DNA of 64,000 bases from a virus. Location: positions 1-64,000 of the IMG/VR virus record IMGVR_UViG_3300032213_002833. One strand, 5' to 3'. The position numbers and the translations under genes were made by a program. Of this stretch, positions 32,469 through 39,575 are shown piece by piece. Numbering within the stretch: the stretch's first letter is position 1; every line of letters starts with the position of its first letter. The notes below the pieces were generated by a model. That model did not search any database, had not been told where the DNA came from, and saw only the letters and a program-made list of their open reading frames with translations.

Positions 32469-32509
32469 TATACTGTAATATACGAAATCTTTTTTATATC
32501 TTCTATTCC
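32469..32509 (-). promoter_or_regulatory. Shared promoter module, GGAATAG, contains a stop codon
   Basis: GGAATAG, 20 nt, TATATT, ACAGTATA, upstream of the start at 32452. The TAG is the stop of the 128-residue gene. Confidence 0.75.
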
Positions 32510-32889
32510 TCTATTGAATCAGTATCATCTGCAGGATAAAATTCACTACTTACAACAACATCATCTTCCTCTTCCTCTTCAACAAATTCACTCAAAATAT
32601 CTGTGATGTGATCCATTACCCCATGAACATCAATTTGAATATCATCAATTGAAATTGTGTTCCCATAATCAATACTAAACGTAACATCATCTTTATCAAC
32701 CAACTCATCACTATTACGATCCAAACAACGCTCAATTTTACCTGAAATTTCATCTGCTAATTCCTGAGTAATGCCTGTTTGTTTCTCGGGTGTGATTTGT
32801 TCAATCAATAAAATTATTTTATCAATATCAACTGTTGATGATAATGCTTTTACTGTTGTTAGCTGTGCTACTAATTCTTCTTTTTTCAT
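32503..32889 (-). CDS. Hypothetical acidic protein (128 aa)
   Basis: N-terminal helices, a central beta segment (TFSIDYGNTISIDDIQIDVH) and a very acidic tail (VEEEEEDDVVV, ending DSIEE). The acidic end could mimic nucleic acid or keep the protein soluble. Promoter at 32918-32958. No family recognised. Confidence 0.5.
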   Translation of the reverse strand: MKKEELVAQLTTVKALSSTVDIDKIILLIEQITPEKQTGITQELADEISGKIERCLDRNSDELVDKDDVTFSIDYGNTISIDDIQIDVHGVMDHITDILSEFVEEEEEDDVVVSSEFYPADDTDSIEE

Positions 32890-32917
32890 AACTTTTTTTT
32901 AATTTATTTTCTTTATT

Positions 32918-32958
32918 TATACTGTAATATACGAAAGGGAGCTTACGCTCCCTCTTCC
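32918..32958 (-). promoter_or_regulatory. Shared promoter module, GGAAGAG, with hairpin
   Basis: GGAAGAG, 20 nt, TATATT, ACAGTATA, upstream of the start at 32889. GGGAGC / GCTCCC pairs inside the spacer. Confidence 0.7.
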
Positions 32959-33326
32959 TCTAATACATTTTGTAAATAATTAACCATTGGAGATTCAACT
33001 CTACCTACTAACCAAATACCATGTCTAGTTAAACAATAAACATACTCTATTCCACTACCAAAACCATCTTCAAACAATTCCTCTACATCGTTAAATGATT
33101 GAAATTTTAAATCTTCACCTCTATCTCTATGATATGCTACTGTATCTATAGTTGATTCTCCTAGTGAACTGATATCACCTAGTTCTAGTAATTTCTCTAA
33201 TTTTTCTTGATCGTAGTGTTCAAATAACTTTTTACCTACTGAATCTACATACCCATCAAAATGACAATAAATTGAATCTACTGTTTCGTCTTGATTTTCA
33301 ATTGCTATTCTACTTCTTGTTGCCAT
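32943..33326 (-). CDS. Conserved phage protein (127 aa)
   Basis: Begins MATRSRIAIENQDETVDSIY, then CHFDGYVDSVGKKLFEHYDQ. I recognise this pattern (MATRSRIA, YCHxDGY, VGxxLxxHY, LGDISSLGE) as a widespread conserved protein of large phages with no known function. The sequence covers the full family length. Promoter at 33343-33383. Confidence 0.7.
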   Translation of the reverse strand: MATRSRIAIENQDETVDSIYCHFDGYVDSVGKKLFEHYDQEKLEKLLELGDISSLGESTIDTVAYHRDRGEDLKFQSFNDVEELFEDGFGSGIEYVYCLTRHGIWLVGRVESPMVNYLQNVLEEEGA

Positions 33327-33342
33327 AATTTTTCTCTTTATT

Positions 33343-33383
33343 TATACTATAATATACGAAATTTCTTTAATATCTTCTATTCC
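33343..33383 (-). promoter_or_regulatory. Shared promoter module, GGAATAG
   Basis: GGAATAG, 20 nt, TATATT, ATAGTATA, upstream of the start at 33326. Confidence 0.75.
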
Positions 33384-33387
33384 TCTG

Positions 33388-33708
33388 TTAATCTTCTCTT
33401 GTTATACTTTCTAAACCAAACAATTCAGTTAATACTGTTTCTTCCATTTCTTCATAACATGTAAGCTCCATTGATGCTAATATCTCAGCTACAGTTGATG
33501 AATTTTGTACCTTTTCAATAGCTTTCATACAATGGTTAGTGTTAGTTTTGATTGTTTTAATAATATCTTCAATTGTATCAACTTTTTCCTCTCGATCTTC
33601 ATTGATTACTATTCTGATATCTTGTAACATGTCAAATTCAAAGTTTTCAATATGATTTTCTAACATATCAATTACTCGTTGCTTACCTTCTTTAAAATTA
33701 AACTTCAT
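33388..33708 (-). CDS. Internal-start product of the fused ORF (106 aa)
   Basis: The in-frame ATG at 33708 follows AAAAAGTT, the usual leader of its neighbours, and a complete promoter module at 33726-33766. The protein is helical and acidic with no known domain. This is the most likely separate product of the second half of the 192-residue frame. Confidence 0.55.
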   Translation of the reverse strand: MKFNFKEGKQRVIDMLENHIENFEFDMLQDIRIVINEDREEKVDTIEDIIKTIKTNTNHCMKAIEKVQNSSTVAEILASMELTCYEEMEETVLTELFGLESITRED

Positions 33709-33966
33709 AACTTTTTCTTTTTTTATTTCTTCAAATATACGATCTTCTTTTTGCTGAGAAACTTCCTCTACTTTTGTAAATTGATATTCAAAATAACCAC
33801 CATCTGCTTGTTCACCTGATAATTCATCTCTAATCCATTTTACAAAAACATATTCCTCATCATTCCATCCAATGTAATACTCTTCAACTATAGCTGTTGC
33901 TCCTTTTTTAGCTGCGTATGTACCTTCTCCTTCAAATTCTACTATGTCTCCTTTTTTAAATTTCAT
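33388..33966 (-). CDS. Fused ORF of two small proteins (192 aa)
   Basis: The frame from 33966 runs through without a stop. Residues 1-~70 (MKFKKGDIVEFEGEGTYAAK and following) look like a complete small SH3-like domain. Residues 87-192 (from MKFNFKEGKQRVIDMLENHI) look like a second complete helical protein with its own AAAGTT-ATG start and its own promoter module lying in frame between them. Residues ~72-86 are thus a translated promoter. Either a stop codon was lost, creating a fusion, or the phage makes both the fused and the short form. Confidence 0.6.
   Translation of the reverse strand: MKFKKGDIVEFEGEGTYAAKKGATAIVEEYYIGWNDEEYVFVKWIRDELSGEQADGGYFEYQFTKVEEVSQQKEDRIFEEIKKEKVMKFNFKEGKQRVIDMLENHIENFEFDMLQDIRIVINEDREEKVDTIEDIIKTIKTNTNHCMKAIEKVQNSSTVAEILASMELTCYEEMEETVLTELFGLESITRED
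33726..33766 (-). promoter_or_regulatory. Shared promoter module inside a reading frame, GGAAGTT
   Basis: GGAAGTT, 20 nt ending ATCG, TATATT, TGAAG. The module is translated in frame as part of the 192-residue ORF. Spacing matches all others exactly; the downstream AGTATA part is degenerate. Confidence 0.65.
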
Positions 33967-33981
33967 AACCTTTATTTCTTT

Positions 33982-34022
33982 TATACTGTAATATACGAAA
34001 GCCCTTTTATTTAAGGGCTTCC
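33982..34022 (-). promoter_or_regulatory. Shared promoter module, GGAAGCC, with hairpin
   Basis: GGAAGCC, 20 nt, TATATT, ACAGTATA, upstream of the start at 33966. AAGCCC / GGGCTT pairs across the spacer, and the end of the 254-residue gene lies inside it. Confidence 0.7.
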
Positions 34023-34771
34023 TGTTTTGAAAATTTATCTAACAATTTATCTAATCCTAATGTTTCAATCTCAGCATCATGTTTTTTATATAGGTATTCT
34101 ACATTTCTGTAAGTATCTAACTTAAATTGAACATAACTACCTGATTCAAATTTAACTTCAATAACATCAAATGTACCACTATGTTTTCCCCAATCACTTT
34201 TAACAGTTATTGTAGCATTTGGATACAATTTTGTATACTTTTCAACTGTACTTAGTTTTAAACCGTTTTTCCTTTTATATTCCTCCAACAATTGTTCTTG
34301 ACGGGAATCAAATGTTTTTAGTTTTTCAAGTAATGTTGCAGGTTTAATGTAGCGATAATTATCTTGAATAGTACTACAATTAACTTTATCTCTTTCAAAT
34401 TCAATATTGAATGTAGAATCACGCAATTCATTTGGGTTTGAATATGTACCAAATCGTTTTCCTTTCAAAAAAATACCCCCATCAATTGTTTTATATGTTA
34501 TTTCAGCTTTAAAGTCAGTTTTGTTATAGGTATAACCTATTGTCATTTCATTAGTAACAATTTCTATTTTAAATGTATTAACAAAATGAACATCCTTAAC
34601 AAAACCATTGTTGATAAGTAATTGTTCGCGTTGCTTATTTATACTTTCATTTGTATTAGCAATATCTTCTCTAATTTTGATAAATTCTGCTATTTTTTGT
34701 TCTTGTTCAGGTGTAAATAATATACCTGCAAACATGTCTAGTTGATTTGGGTCTTTAATTTCTTCGTTCAT
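34007..34771 (-). CDS. Hypothetical protein (254 aa)
   Basis: Begins MNEEIKDPNQLDMFAGILFT, has a coiled-coil (residues ~20-50), then a beta-rich middle (KIEIVTNEMTIGYTYNKTDF) and a helical end. The DPNQLDMFAG segment resembles short partner-binding peptides, but this is weak. Promoter at 34791-34831. No family recognised. Confidence 0.5.
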   Translation of the reverse strand: MNEEIKDPNQLDMFAGILFTPEQEQKIAEFIKIREDIANTNESINKQREQLLINNGFVKDVHFVNTFKIEIVTNEMTIGYTYNKTDFKAEITYKTIDGGIFLKGKRFGTYSNPNELRDSTFNIEFERDKVNCSTIQDNYRYIKPATLLEKLKTFDSRQEQLLEEYKRKNGLKLSTVEKYTKLYPNATITVKSDWGKHSGTFDVIEVKFESGSYVQFKLDTYRNVEYLYKKHDAEIETLGLDKLLDKFSKQEALK

Positions 34772-34790
34772 AACTTTTATTTTCTTAATT

Positions 34791-34831
34791 TATACTTTAA
34801 TATACGAAATTTCTTTTAAATTAACTATTCC
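34791..34831 (-). promoter_or_regulatory. Shared promoter module, GGAATAG, contains a stop codon
   Basis: GGAATAG, 20 nt, TATATT, AAAGTATA, upstream of the start at 34771. The TAG is the stop of the 79-residue gene. Confidence 0.75.
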
Positions 34832-35064
34832 TCTTCTAAATAAGTTAGGGTAACTGACATATAATTAGGTATCCAAAATGTTTGTCCTGCACAATGAGCA
34901 TATTGATCATTTGATTCGTGTTTTGTTACTTCAAAGTAACTTCGTTCACTATCATAGTACAACAATCTCCCACGCATTGTAGGAGATATATTTGTTGAAA
35001 CGAGTCTACCTATAGCTGATTCTAAATTAGGTATAGTAGCTTCTCGTGGTGTGTTTCGTCTCAT
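34825..35064 (-). CDS. Hypothetical protein (79 aa)
   Basis: A small beta-rich protein (TMRGRLLYYDSERSYFEVTK) ending in an acidic EEE. The ATG overlaps the TGA of the upstream tiny membrane gene by 4 nt (ATGA). No family recognised. Confidence 0.5.
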   Translation of the reverse strand: MRRNTPREATIPNLESAIGRLVSTNISPTMRGRLLYYDSERSYFEVTKHESNDQYAHCAGQTFWIPNYMSVTLTYLEEE

Positions 35065-35168
35065 TTTCTAAGACTTTTTATAACTGCAACAACTATATTA
35101 CCACAAACGGATAATAAAATTACTGTTCCCATAAATGTCCAAAATGAACTAAATATTGTTTCTATCAT
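35061..35168 (-). CDS. Tiny membrane protein (35 aa)
   Basis: ATG at 35168. The product MIETIFSSFWTFMGTVILLS, then VCGNIVVAVIKSLRK, has one transmembrane helix. It starts directly after the stop of the 67-residue gene and overlaps the next gene by 4 nt, so it is translated in a coupled row. Function unknown. Confidence 0.5.
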   Translation of the reverse strand: MIETIFSSFWTFMGTVILLSVCGNIVVAVIKSLRK

Positions 35169-35372
35169 TTATTTTTTATTTTTATATGATGCATATGCAA
35201 CTAAAAGCGCTATTCCCCCAATCAATACAACTGCTATAATTGGTATCCAAAGCGGGGCTGTAACCCACCACCAACTCCAAGTAATGTTGTTTGTTAATTT
35301 TAGAACCATGAATATAAGGAATAGTATCATACCAATTCCAATTCCGCCTGATGTGTTTTGTTTGTTGCTCAT
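35169..35372 (-). CDS. Small membrane protein (67 aa)
   Basis: Two hydrophobic helices (residues ~9-26, GGIGIGMILFLIFMVLKL, and ~37-61) with a Trp-rich linker (NITWSWWWVTAPLWIP). Small phage membrane proteins of this kind are common; lysis, exclusion or no essential role are all possible. It follows the 131-residue gene by 5 nt. Confidence 0.55.
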   Translation of the reverse strand: MSNKQNTSGGIGIGMILFLIFMVLKLTNNITWSWWWVTAPLWIPIIAVVLIGGIALLVAYASYKNKK

Positions 35373-35377
35373 TTTAT

Positions 35378-35773
35378 TTATTTATTTTCTTTAATTAACC
35401 AACCTACTTTAATCAAATGAAGTAAAAATGCTCTAAATTCCTCTAAACCTTGTTTATCAAACATTTCATTTGCATCCTTCATTGAGTCAGGATTACCTTC
35501 TAACACGCCCCACATAAAATTTGGATTATCTATTTCATCTTCTACCCAATCTTCCCTATCGTCAGAGCGTTTATCTGTTATGTTAATATATGGATCCGGG
35601 TAATGATCATCTAATGTTTCAGCATCATCTTTCATGATTATATTTGCTGTAAAACACCAATCACTTGATTCCCAGGTGCGTTCCATACTAACAGTAATTT
35701 CTTTATCTTCAATTTCTGTTTCAGGTGTTTCTCTAACATACCACACACCATTTACTTGAATTCTTTCTTCCAT
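35378..35773 (-). CDS. Hypothetical acidic protein (131 aa)
   Basis: Begins MEERIQVNGVWYVRETPETE, then a series of strands and a helical end (EEFRAFLLHLIKVGWLIKEN with local variation). The VNGVWYVRE element recurs in phage proteins of unknown role. Promoter at 35784-35824. Confidence 0.5.
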   Translation of the reverse strand: MEERIQVNGVWYVRETPETEIEDKEITVSMERTWESSDWCFTANIIMKDDAETLDDHYPDPYINITDKRSDDREDWVEDEIDNPNFMWGVLEGNPDSMKDANEMFDKQGLEEFRAFLLHLIKVGWLIKENK

Positions 35774-35783
35774 TTTTTTAATT

Positions 35784-35824
35784 TATGCTTTAATATACGA
35801 AATCTCTTTTGCTAATAAACGTCC
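35784..35824 (-). promoter_or_regulatory. Shared promoter module, GGACGTT
   Basis: GGACGTT, 20 nt, TATATT, AAAGCATA, upstream of the start at 35773. Confidence 0.7.
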
Positions 35825-35830
35825 TTTTTT

Positions 35831-35866
35831 AAAAAACCTACCGTGTGTTTGTAGCCACACGGTAGG
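35831..35866 (-). terminator. Strong rho-independent terminator
   Basis: On the coding strand an 11-bp perfect stem, CCTACCGTGTG / CACACGGTAGG, with an 8-nt loop, followed by six T. It ends the transcript carrying the DUF932-like gene and tRNA-like element 2. Confidence 0.85.
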
Positions 35867-35872
35867 AAAAGA

Positions 35873-35889
35873 AACGGTTATGAAGCGTT
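35873..35889 (-). other. Hairpin with shared CTTCATAA loop
   Basis: Stem AACG / CGTT around a CTTCATAAC loop, 3 nt after tRNA-like element 2. The hairpin after element 1 has the same loop but a different stem (ACCG / CGGT), i.e. a compensatory base-pair difference. Confidence 0.45.
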
Positions 35890-35892
35890 TTG

Positions 35893-35975
35893 TAGTCAGG
35901 GCAGGACTCGAACCTGCACTACACCTGGTATACACCATATTAAACTAGGAGCGTGTTTCATTACACCACCTGACT
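35893..35975 (-). tRNA. tRNA-like element 2, no standard anticodon arm
   Basis: A perfect 7-bp acceptor (AGTCAGG / CCTGACT), a T arm GCAGG TTCGAGT CCTGC and a D stem GTGT / ACAC with loop AATGAA lacking the usual GG. The central ~37 nt do not form a regular 5-bp anticodon stem with a 7-nt loop; a CCTA/TA-T-GG pairing needs a bulge, and a TGGT-GTAT-ACCA hairpin could be a variable arm. 83 nt overall, class II size. It may be a divergent or decayed tRNA or a tRNA-like RNA. Confidence 0.5.
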
Positions 35976-36130
35976 AACCCCGAATTTTCTAGTAGCGGCA
36001 CCTTTACGCGGCCGTCGGTTCTACTTGCGATGATCGTTGTTCCTTATTCTCCTACCCTTTTATTTCGGAACTAACCTGCTTATCTTTAAATACGAGTTTC
36101 TCAAGGGTACAGGTTATGTTTGTTTTTTGC
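35976..36130 (-). other. Noncoding spacer with possible RNA structure
   Basis: About 155 nt between tRNA-like element 2 and the DUF932-like gene with no gene visible. It contains an AACCTG / CAGGTT pair (around 36073-36117) enclosing a GAG-AAA-CTC hairpin, and is richer in G+C than its surroundings. Possibly a leader or processed RNA. Confidence 0.3.
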
Positions 36131-36934
36131 TTAGGCAGCTATAAATTCAGCTGCCATTGCAAATAGTTTTTGGTTAATTTCTAGGTCTTGTTTGAAATTC
36201 TTCACTTTACGTGCTTTTCTAATTCTAGTACCTGACATGTATTGGAAATCACCTTCCAATATTTTCTCTTGAATCACATTGAACACTGACCATAAATCAC
36301 TACCTTTATCTTCAGGTCGTGTTGGTTCAAGTAACAAATCTAAATCAATTTTAACTGAATCAATTTGTTCTTCTGTGAAGCGAGTTGACAATGCTTTTTT
36401 AGCTAATTCTTTTGCTTGCTCTTCACTCAATTTGATTGCTTTCATTTTATTCATTGATTCAACTGTCAAAGGCAATTGTTCAACCATTTCACGGATTTGT
36501 GATTGCAACTCTTCAAATGTATAGCCCATATGGCGAATTCGAACATTTTCAAATTCTTGAGTGGAAATAACTAAACCGTTTTCACACACAATTCGGAAAA
36601 TTCCGGCTGTAAATGTAAATGCATTCTTTCCATCATTGCTATTGGTAACAAGAATTTGGGGAAAAACATCATCTCCATCCGCTCCATTGATTACAATGTC
36701 TGGGTTACGGAATACAACTAGGTGTTTTTGGAAACCTTGCCCTTTACGTGCTTTAACTTGTTTAGCATCTACCACTTTGAATCCCAATTTTTCCATATCC
36801 TCAATTACTTTAAATGTTGGGATGTGTGTAAACTTGCTTGATACACTTGGACTTGTTGTTTCAGTGAAAATTGAATTTGCTCTTTCTTTAATCTCACTTG
36901 TTTTTAAAAAACCATCTTTGCTTAAATCTAACAT
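36131..36934 (-). CDS. DUF932-like protein, copy 1
   Basis: A 267-residue protein of the phage/plasmid DUF932-like type. The segment KHLVVFRNPDIVINGADGDD, then PQILVTNSNDGKNAFTFTAG and FRIVCENGLV is the family core (N-S-x-D-G-x-x-A / G-x-F-R-x-V-C-x-N-G-L-V). It is clearly paralogous to the gene at 37893-38648. Family function is unknown; members occur near phage replication and recombination genes, and a RecA-like gene lies 2 kb away. Promoter at 36969-37009. Confidence 0.75.
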   Translation of the reverse strand: MLDLSKDGFLKTSEIKERANSIFTETTSPSVSSKFTHIPTFKVIEDMEKLGFKVVDAKQVKARKGQGFQKHLVVFRNPDIVINGADGDDVFPQILVTNSNDGKNAFTFTAGIFRIVCENGLVISTQEFENVRIRHMGYTFEELQSQIREMVEQLPLTVESMNKMKAIKLSEEQAKELAKKALSTRFTEEQIDSVKIDLDLLLEPTRPEDKGSDLWSVFNVIQEKILEGDFQYMSGTRIRKARKVKNFKQDLEINQKLFAMAAEFIAA

Positions 36935-36968
36935 AACTTTTCTTTTTATTTAACTTATTTTCTTAATT

Positions 36969-37009
36969 TATACTTCAATATACGAACTTTCTCCTGTGAA
37001 GCCAATTCC
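36969..37009 (-). promoter_or_regulatory. Shared promoter module, GGAATTG
   Basis: GGAATTG, 20 nt, TATATT, GAAGTATA, upstream of the DUF932-like gene (start 36934). Confidence 0.75.
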
Positions 37010-37013
37010 TCTT

Positions 37014-37352
37014 TTATTTGTAAAACTTACTGTCGTCTATTTCAAAATCATCTTCGTCATCTACCTTGTAGTAGTCATCTTCTTCATCCAAATCATCTTC
37101 AATATCATCTTCTTCATCTCGGTATGGAGGTAATAGACCTGCCTTCTCCACAATCCAGAAAACTCTATCCTTGTATAAATCAATTGATACACCATTTATT
37201 TCAGTGATACCATTTATAGTTAATAAGGCCAATTCAGCTATTAGTTTACATGTGATTTGATCAACTTGTTCTGTTGTTAATTGATTTGCTTTAAATTTAT
37301 TTTTTAAATCTAAATAATCTACTTCAATTGTGTGTTTTTGTTTTTTTGCCAT
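37014..37352 (-). CDS. Hypothetical protein with acidic tail (112 aa)
   Basis: A helical N-terminal half (ending in a VFWIVEKAGLLPPYRDEEDD segment) and an extremely acidic last third. Acidic tails of this kind can compete with DNA for binding proteins or aid solubility. It lies 5 nt after the 82-residue gene. No family recognised. Confidence 0.5.
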   Translation of the reverse strand: MAKKQKHTIEVDYLDLKNKFKANQLTTEQVDQITCKLIAELALLTINGITEINGVSIDLYKDRVFWIVEKAGLLPPYRDEEDDIEDDLDEEDDYYKVDDEDDFEIDDSKFYK

Positions 37353-37357
37353 AACCT

Positions 37358-37606
37358 TTATTTTACTATTCTACTTGTTAACAAATTAATTAATGCTTGT
37401 ACTTCACCAAATTCAGTGAAACGTATTGCTGGGTCTGTATTGAATACTTCTACATACCAATTATCGTCTTTAATTTCGTCATTTGATCTAGTAATGAATG
37501 CTAAACCATCTACAATATCTAAAGCATAATAGTATGATTCATCTTCTTCATGTTCTTTCATTTCTTCCTTTTGGAATCTTAAAAGTTGTATTTCTCGTTC
37601 TGTCAT
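37358..37606 (-). CDS. Hypothetical protein (82 aa)
   Basis: Acidic and helical at the start (MTEREIQLLRFQKEEMKEHE), then strands (YYYALDIVDGLAFITRSNDE). The start overlaps the stop of the upstream gene by 4 nt (ATGA-type). No family recognised. Confidence 0.5.
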   Translation of the reverse strand: MTEREIQLLRFQKEEMKEHEEDESYYYALDIVDGLAFITRSNDEIKDDNWYVEVFNTDPAIRFTEFGEVQALINLLTSRIVK

Positions 37607-37836
37607 AATTTATTATTTAATTCGTCTCTAATAATTGCTGCTAATTCGTAATCTTCTTCTTCAATAACATGTTGTAATATATCATCTATTAATGCTCTAA
37701 AATCACCATTAAATTCTGTTTCTAATAGAAATTGAAATGCTAATTTATCGTCAATACACAATTTACTATCTCTAATAATTGGGTGGAAATCAATATTGCT
37801 TCTTGCTATTTGATTTAAAATTCTTCTTTCGTTCAT
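37603..37836 (-). CDS. Small protein with UVR-like helical motif (77 aa)
   Basis: The C-terminal segment (VIEEEDYELAAIIRDELNNK) is a good match to the UVR/UvrBC helical-hairpin motif (xxEDYExAAxxRDxL). This motif mediates protein contacts in UvrB, UvrC and some Clp-associated regulators, and small phage proteins also carry it. Promoter at 37848-37888. Confidence 0.6.
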   Translation of the reverse strand: MNERRILNQIARSNIDFHPIIRDSKLCIDDKLAFQFLLETEFNGDFRALIDDILQHVIEEEDYELAAIIRDELNNKL

Positions 37837-37847
37837 AACCTTTTTTC

Positions 37848-37888
37848 TTACTTGAAATATACGAAAGCCCTCTTACGAGGGCTATTCC
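37848..37888 (-). promoter_or_regulatory. Shared promoter module, GGAATAG, with hairpin
   Basis: GGAATAG, 20 nt, TATATT, TCAAGTAA, upstream of the start at 37836. AGCCCTC / GAGGGCT pairs inside the module. Confidence 0.7.
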
Positions 37889-37892
37889 TCTT

Positions 37893-38648
37893 TTAAATTG
37901 CTATTGCATATTGATTTACTAAGCTGAATAATTGTTTATTTAATCTAATATCTTCATTCATGTTATTAACATCATGTGTTAAGTTTTCTTGGATTCTGTT
38001 GAATACCGTCCATAAATCGTTACTTTCATCTTCAACTCTATTAACTGTAAGTAAATCATCAATGTTAATATCTTCTAAATCATTATATCTTAAACGAGCT
38101 GCTTCAGTAGCTAACTTACGCATATCTTCAATTGATAATCCTTTATGTTTCATTTCATTAACTTCAGTTAATAATTTATCAGTTTTATTAGTTACTGAGG
38201 CAATGAAGTGATCTAGATTCATATAGTTAACTTCAATATGTTTGATATTCTCTGATTCAGCGTGTTGATCAAATCTTACTAAACCATTTGTACATACCTG
38301 TCTAAACATACCTAAACTCATTTGTAATGGTTTTGCTCCGTTACAACTATTTGAAATAGTAATTGATGTATATGCTTCATCTTTACCTTTACTATTTTTA
38401 ATAGCAAAATCAGGATGATGCATCTGAACGTAATTATTTAATATTTTACGATTTCTACCTCGTTGTTCATCAACTCCTTTTAGTTGCCATCCTTCATGTT
38501 GTAGTTTTGTAATTACATCTAATGTTGGAATATAAAATTCCTTTGTTTTAATTTTTTGAACGTTTCTGATGTTGTTTACATCTAACGAATTAGCAAACGC
38601 AATTGCTTTGTTGATATCATTATCAACGGGGATAAATTTGTACTTCAT
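37893..38648 (-). CDS. DUF932-like protein, copy 2
   Basis: A 251-residue paralog of the gene at 36131-36934. Shared elements are a long-helix N-terminus, HHPDFAIKNSKGKDEAYTSI, then NSCNGAKPLQMSLGMFRQVC followed by TNGLVRF. The two copies have diverged strongly outside the core, so the duplication is old or one copy was acquired separately. Promoter at 38665-38705. Function unknown. Confidence 0.75.
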   Translation of the reverse strand: MKYKFIPVDNDINKAIAFANSLDVNNIRNVQKIKTKEFYIPTLDVITKLQHEGWQLKGVDEQRGRNRKILNNYVQMHHPDFAIKNSKGKDEAYTSITISNSCNGAKPLQMSLGMFRQVCTNGLVRFDQHAESENIKHIEVNYMNLDHFIASVTNKTDKLLTEVNEMKHKGLSIEDMRKLATEAARLRYNDLEDINIDDLLTVNRVEDESNDLWTVFNRIQENLTHDVNNMNEDIRLNKQLFSLVNQYAIAI

Positions 38649-38664
38649 ATTTCTTTTTTTTAAT

Positions 38665-38705
38665 TATACTTTAATATACGAAAGGGAGATTGCTCTACCT
38701 CTTCC
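38665..38705 (-). promoter_or_regulatory. Shared promoter module, GGAAGAG, with hairpin
   Basis: GGAAGAG, 20 nt, TATATT, AAAGTATA, upstream of the start at 38648. GGTAGAG / CTCCC pairs imperfectly in the spacer. Confidence 0.7.
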
Positions 38706-38707
38706 TC

Positions 38708-39511
38708 TTATTCATCTTGATTAAATGCGTAAAACACTCCGTCTTGATAGATTGAAAAGAATATTTTAAAATCTTTATCGCAATCACGATTCTTTTCGAA
38801 ATGTAATGAACGCTCTAATCCGTCTTTACTACGTTCTACTTTGCAAAATGCTTCCATCATATGTTTCAATCGGTTTGATCCTGCAAATTCATCTGATTTA
38901 GTTACTTGTTGAATGTTAATAAATGATGTATAGTAATTTAATTTGTTTTTACCTTTTTTAACATCATCTTGTAATTTCAAAAACCATGATTCAGCTTGTT
39001 TTGATGTACCTCCGTTTTGATCTTTGTACATATCTAATATTTCTGCTACTGAATCAACTGCAATTACATCGTAACCTAAGCTAAATACATGTTCAACTGT
39101 TTCTTTGATGTTATCCATATGATCTTTCAAAAACAACGTTTGAACACAACCAAACGCAGGTATTCTTCTACAGTATTTGTAATGTCCGATTTGATCCATT
39201 TCGCCTTGTACTAACAAACATTTCAAACCTTGTTTAGTAAATCTAGATAACATATCCATTACTATAGTTGATTTACCTGAACCTGGTCCACCTGCAATCA
39301 TCATTGATGTACCAGGCATTAAACCTCCTTCAGTAGATAAAATAATATCTATTTCTGTTTGTGTTTTTAAAGGTATAAACAATGATTCGTTAAAATTCAA
39401 ATCATTACCTCTAAATAATTTAACCGATTCAGGGTTAAATTCAACTACTTGTTTTTGTTTTGCAGGACGACCTCTACGTTCTTGTTTCATTTCTCTAACT
39501 TCAATTTTCAT
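38708..39511 (-). CDS. RecA/RadA-like ATPase
   Basis: A 267-residue protein with Walker A GGPGSGKST (residues 74-82), a Walker B-like VIAVD (149-153) and a RecA-type core of alternating strands and helices. It resembles the RadA/KaiC/Sak4 group of single-domain recombinases of phages, which load on ssDNA or aid annealing. The N-terminus carries RGRPAK (residues 13-18), an AT-hook-like core as in the repeat protein at 27592-27915. Neighbours include the DUF932-like genes, which suits a recombination or replication module. Promoter at 39530-39570. Confidence 0.8.
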   Translation of the reverse strand: MKIEVREMKQERRGRPAKQKQVVEFNPESVKLFRGNDLNFNESLFIPLKTQTEIDIILSTEGGLMPGTSMMIAGGPGSGKSTIVMDMLSRFTKQGLKCLLVQGEMDQIGHYKYCRRIPAFGCVQTLFLKDHMDNIKETVEHVFSLGYDVIAVDSVAEILDMYKDQNGGTSKQAESWFLKLQDDVKKGKNKLNYYTSFINIQQVTKSDEFAGSNRLKHMMEAFCKVERSKDGLERSLHFEKNRDCDKDFKIFFSIYQDGVFYAFNQDE

Positions 39512-39529
39512 AACTTTTCTTTTTTTATT

Positions 39530-39570
39530 TATACTATAATATACGAATTTCTTTTTACTTAAAATATTCC
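39530..39570 (-). promoter_or_regulatory. Shared promoter module, GGAATAT
   Basis: GGAATAT, 20 nt, TATATT, ATAGTATA, upstream of the RecA-like gene (start 39511). Confidence 0.75.
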
Positions 39571-39575
39571 TCTAA

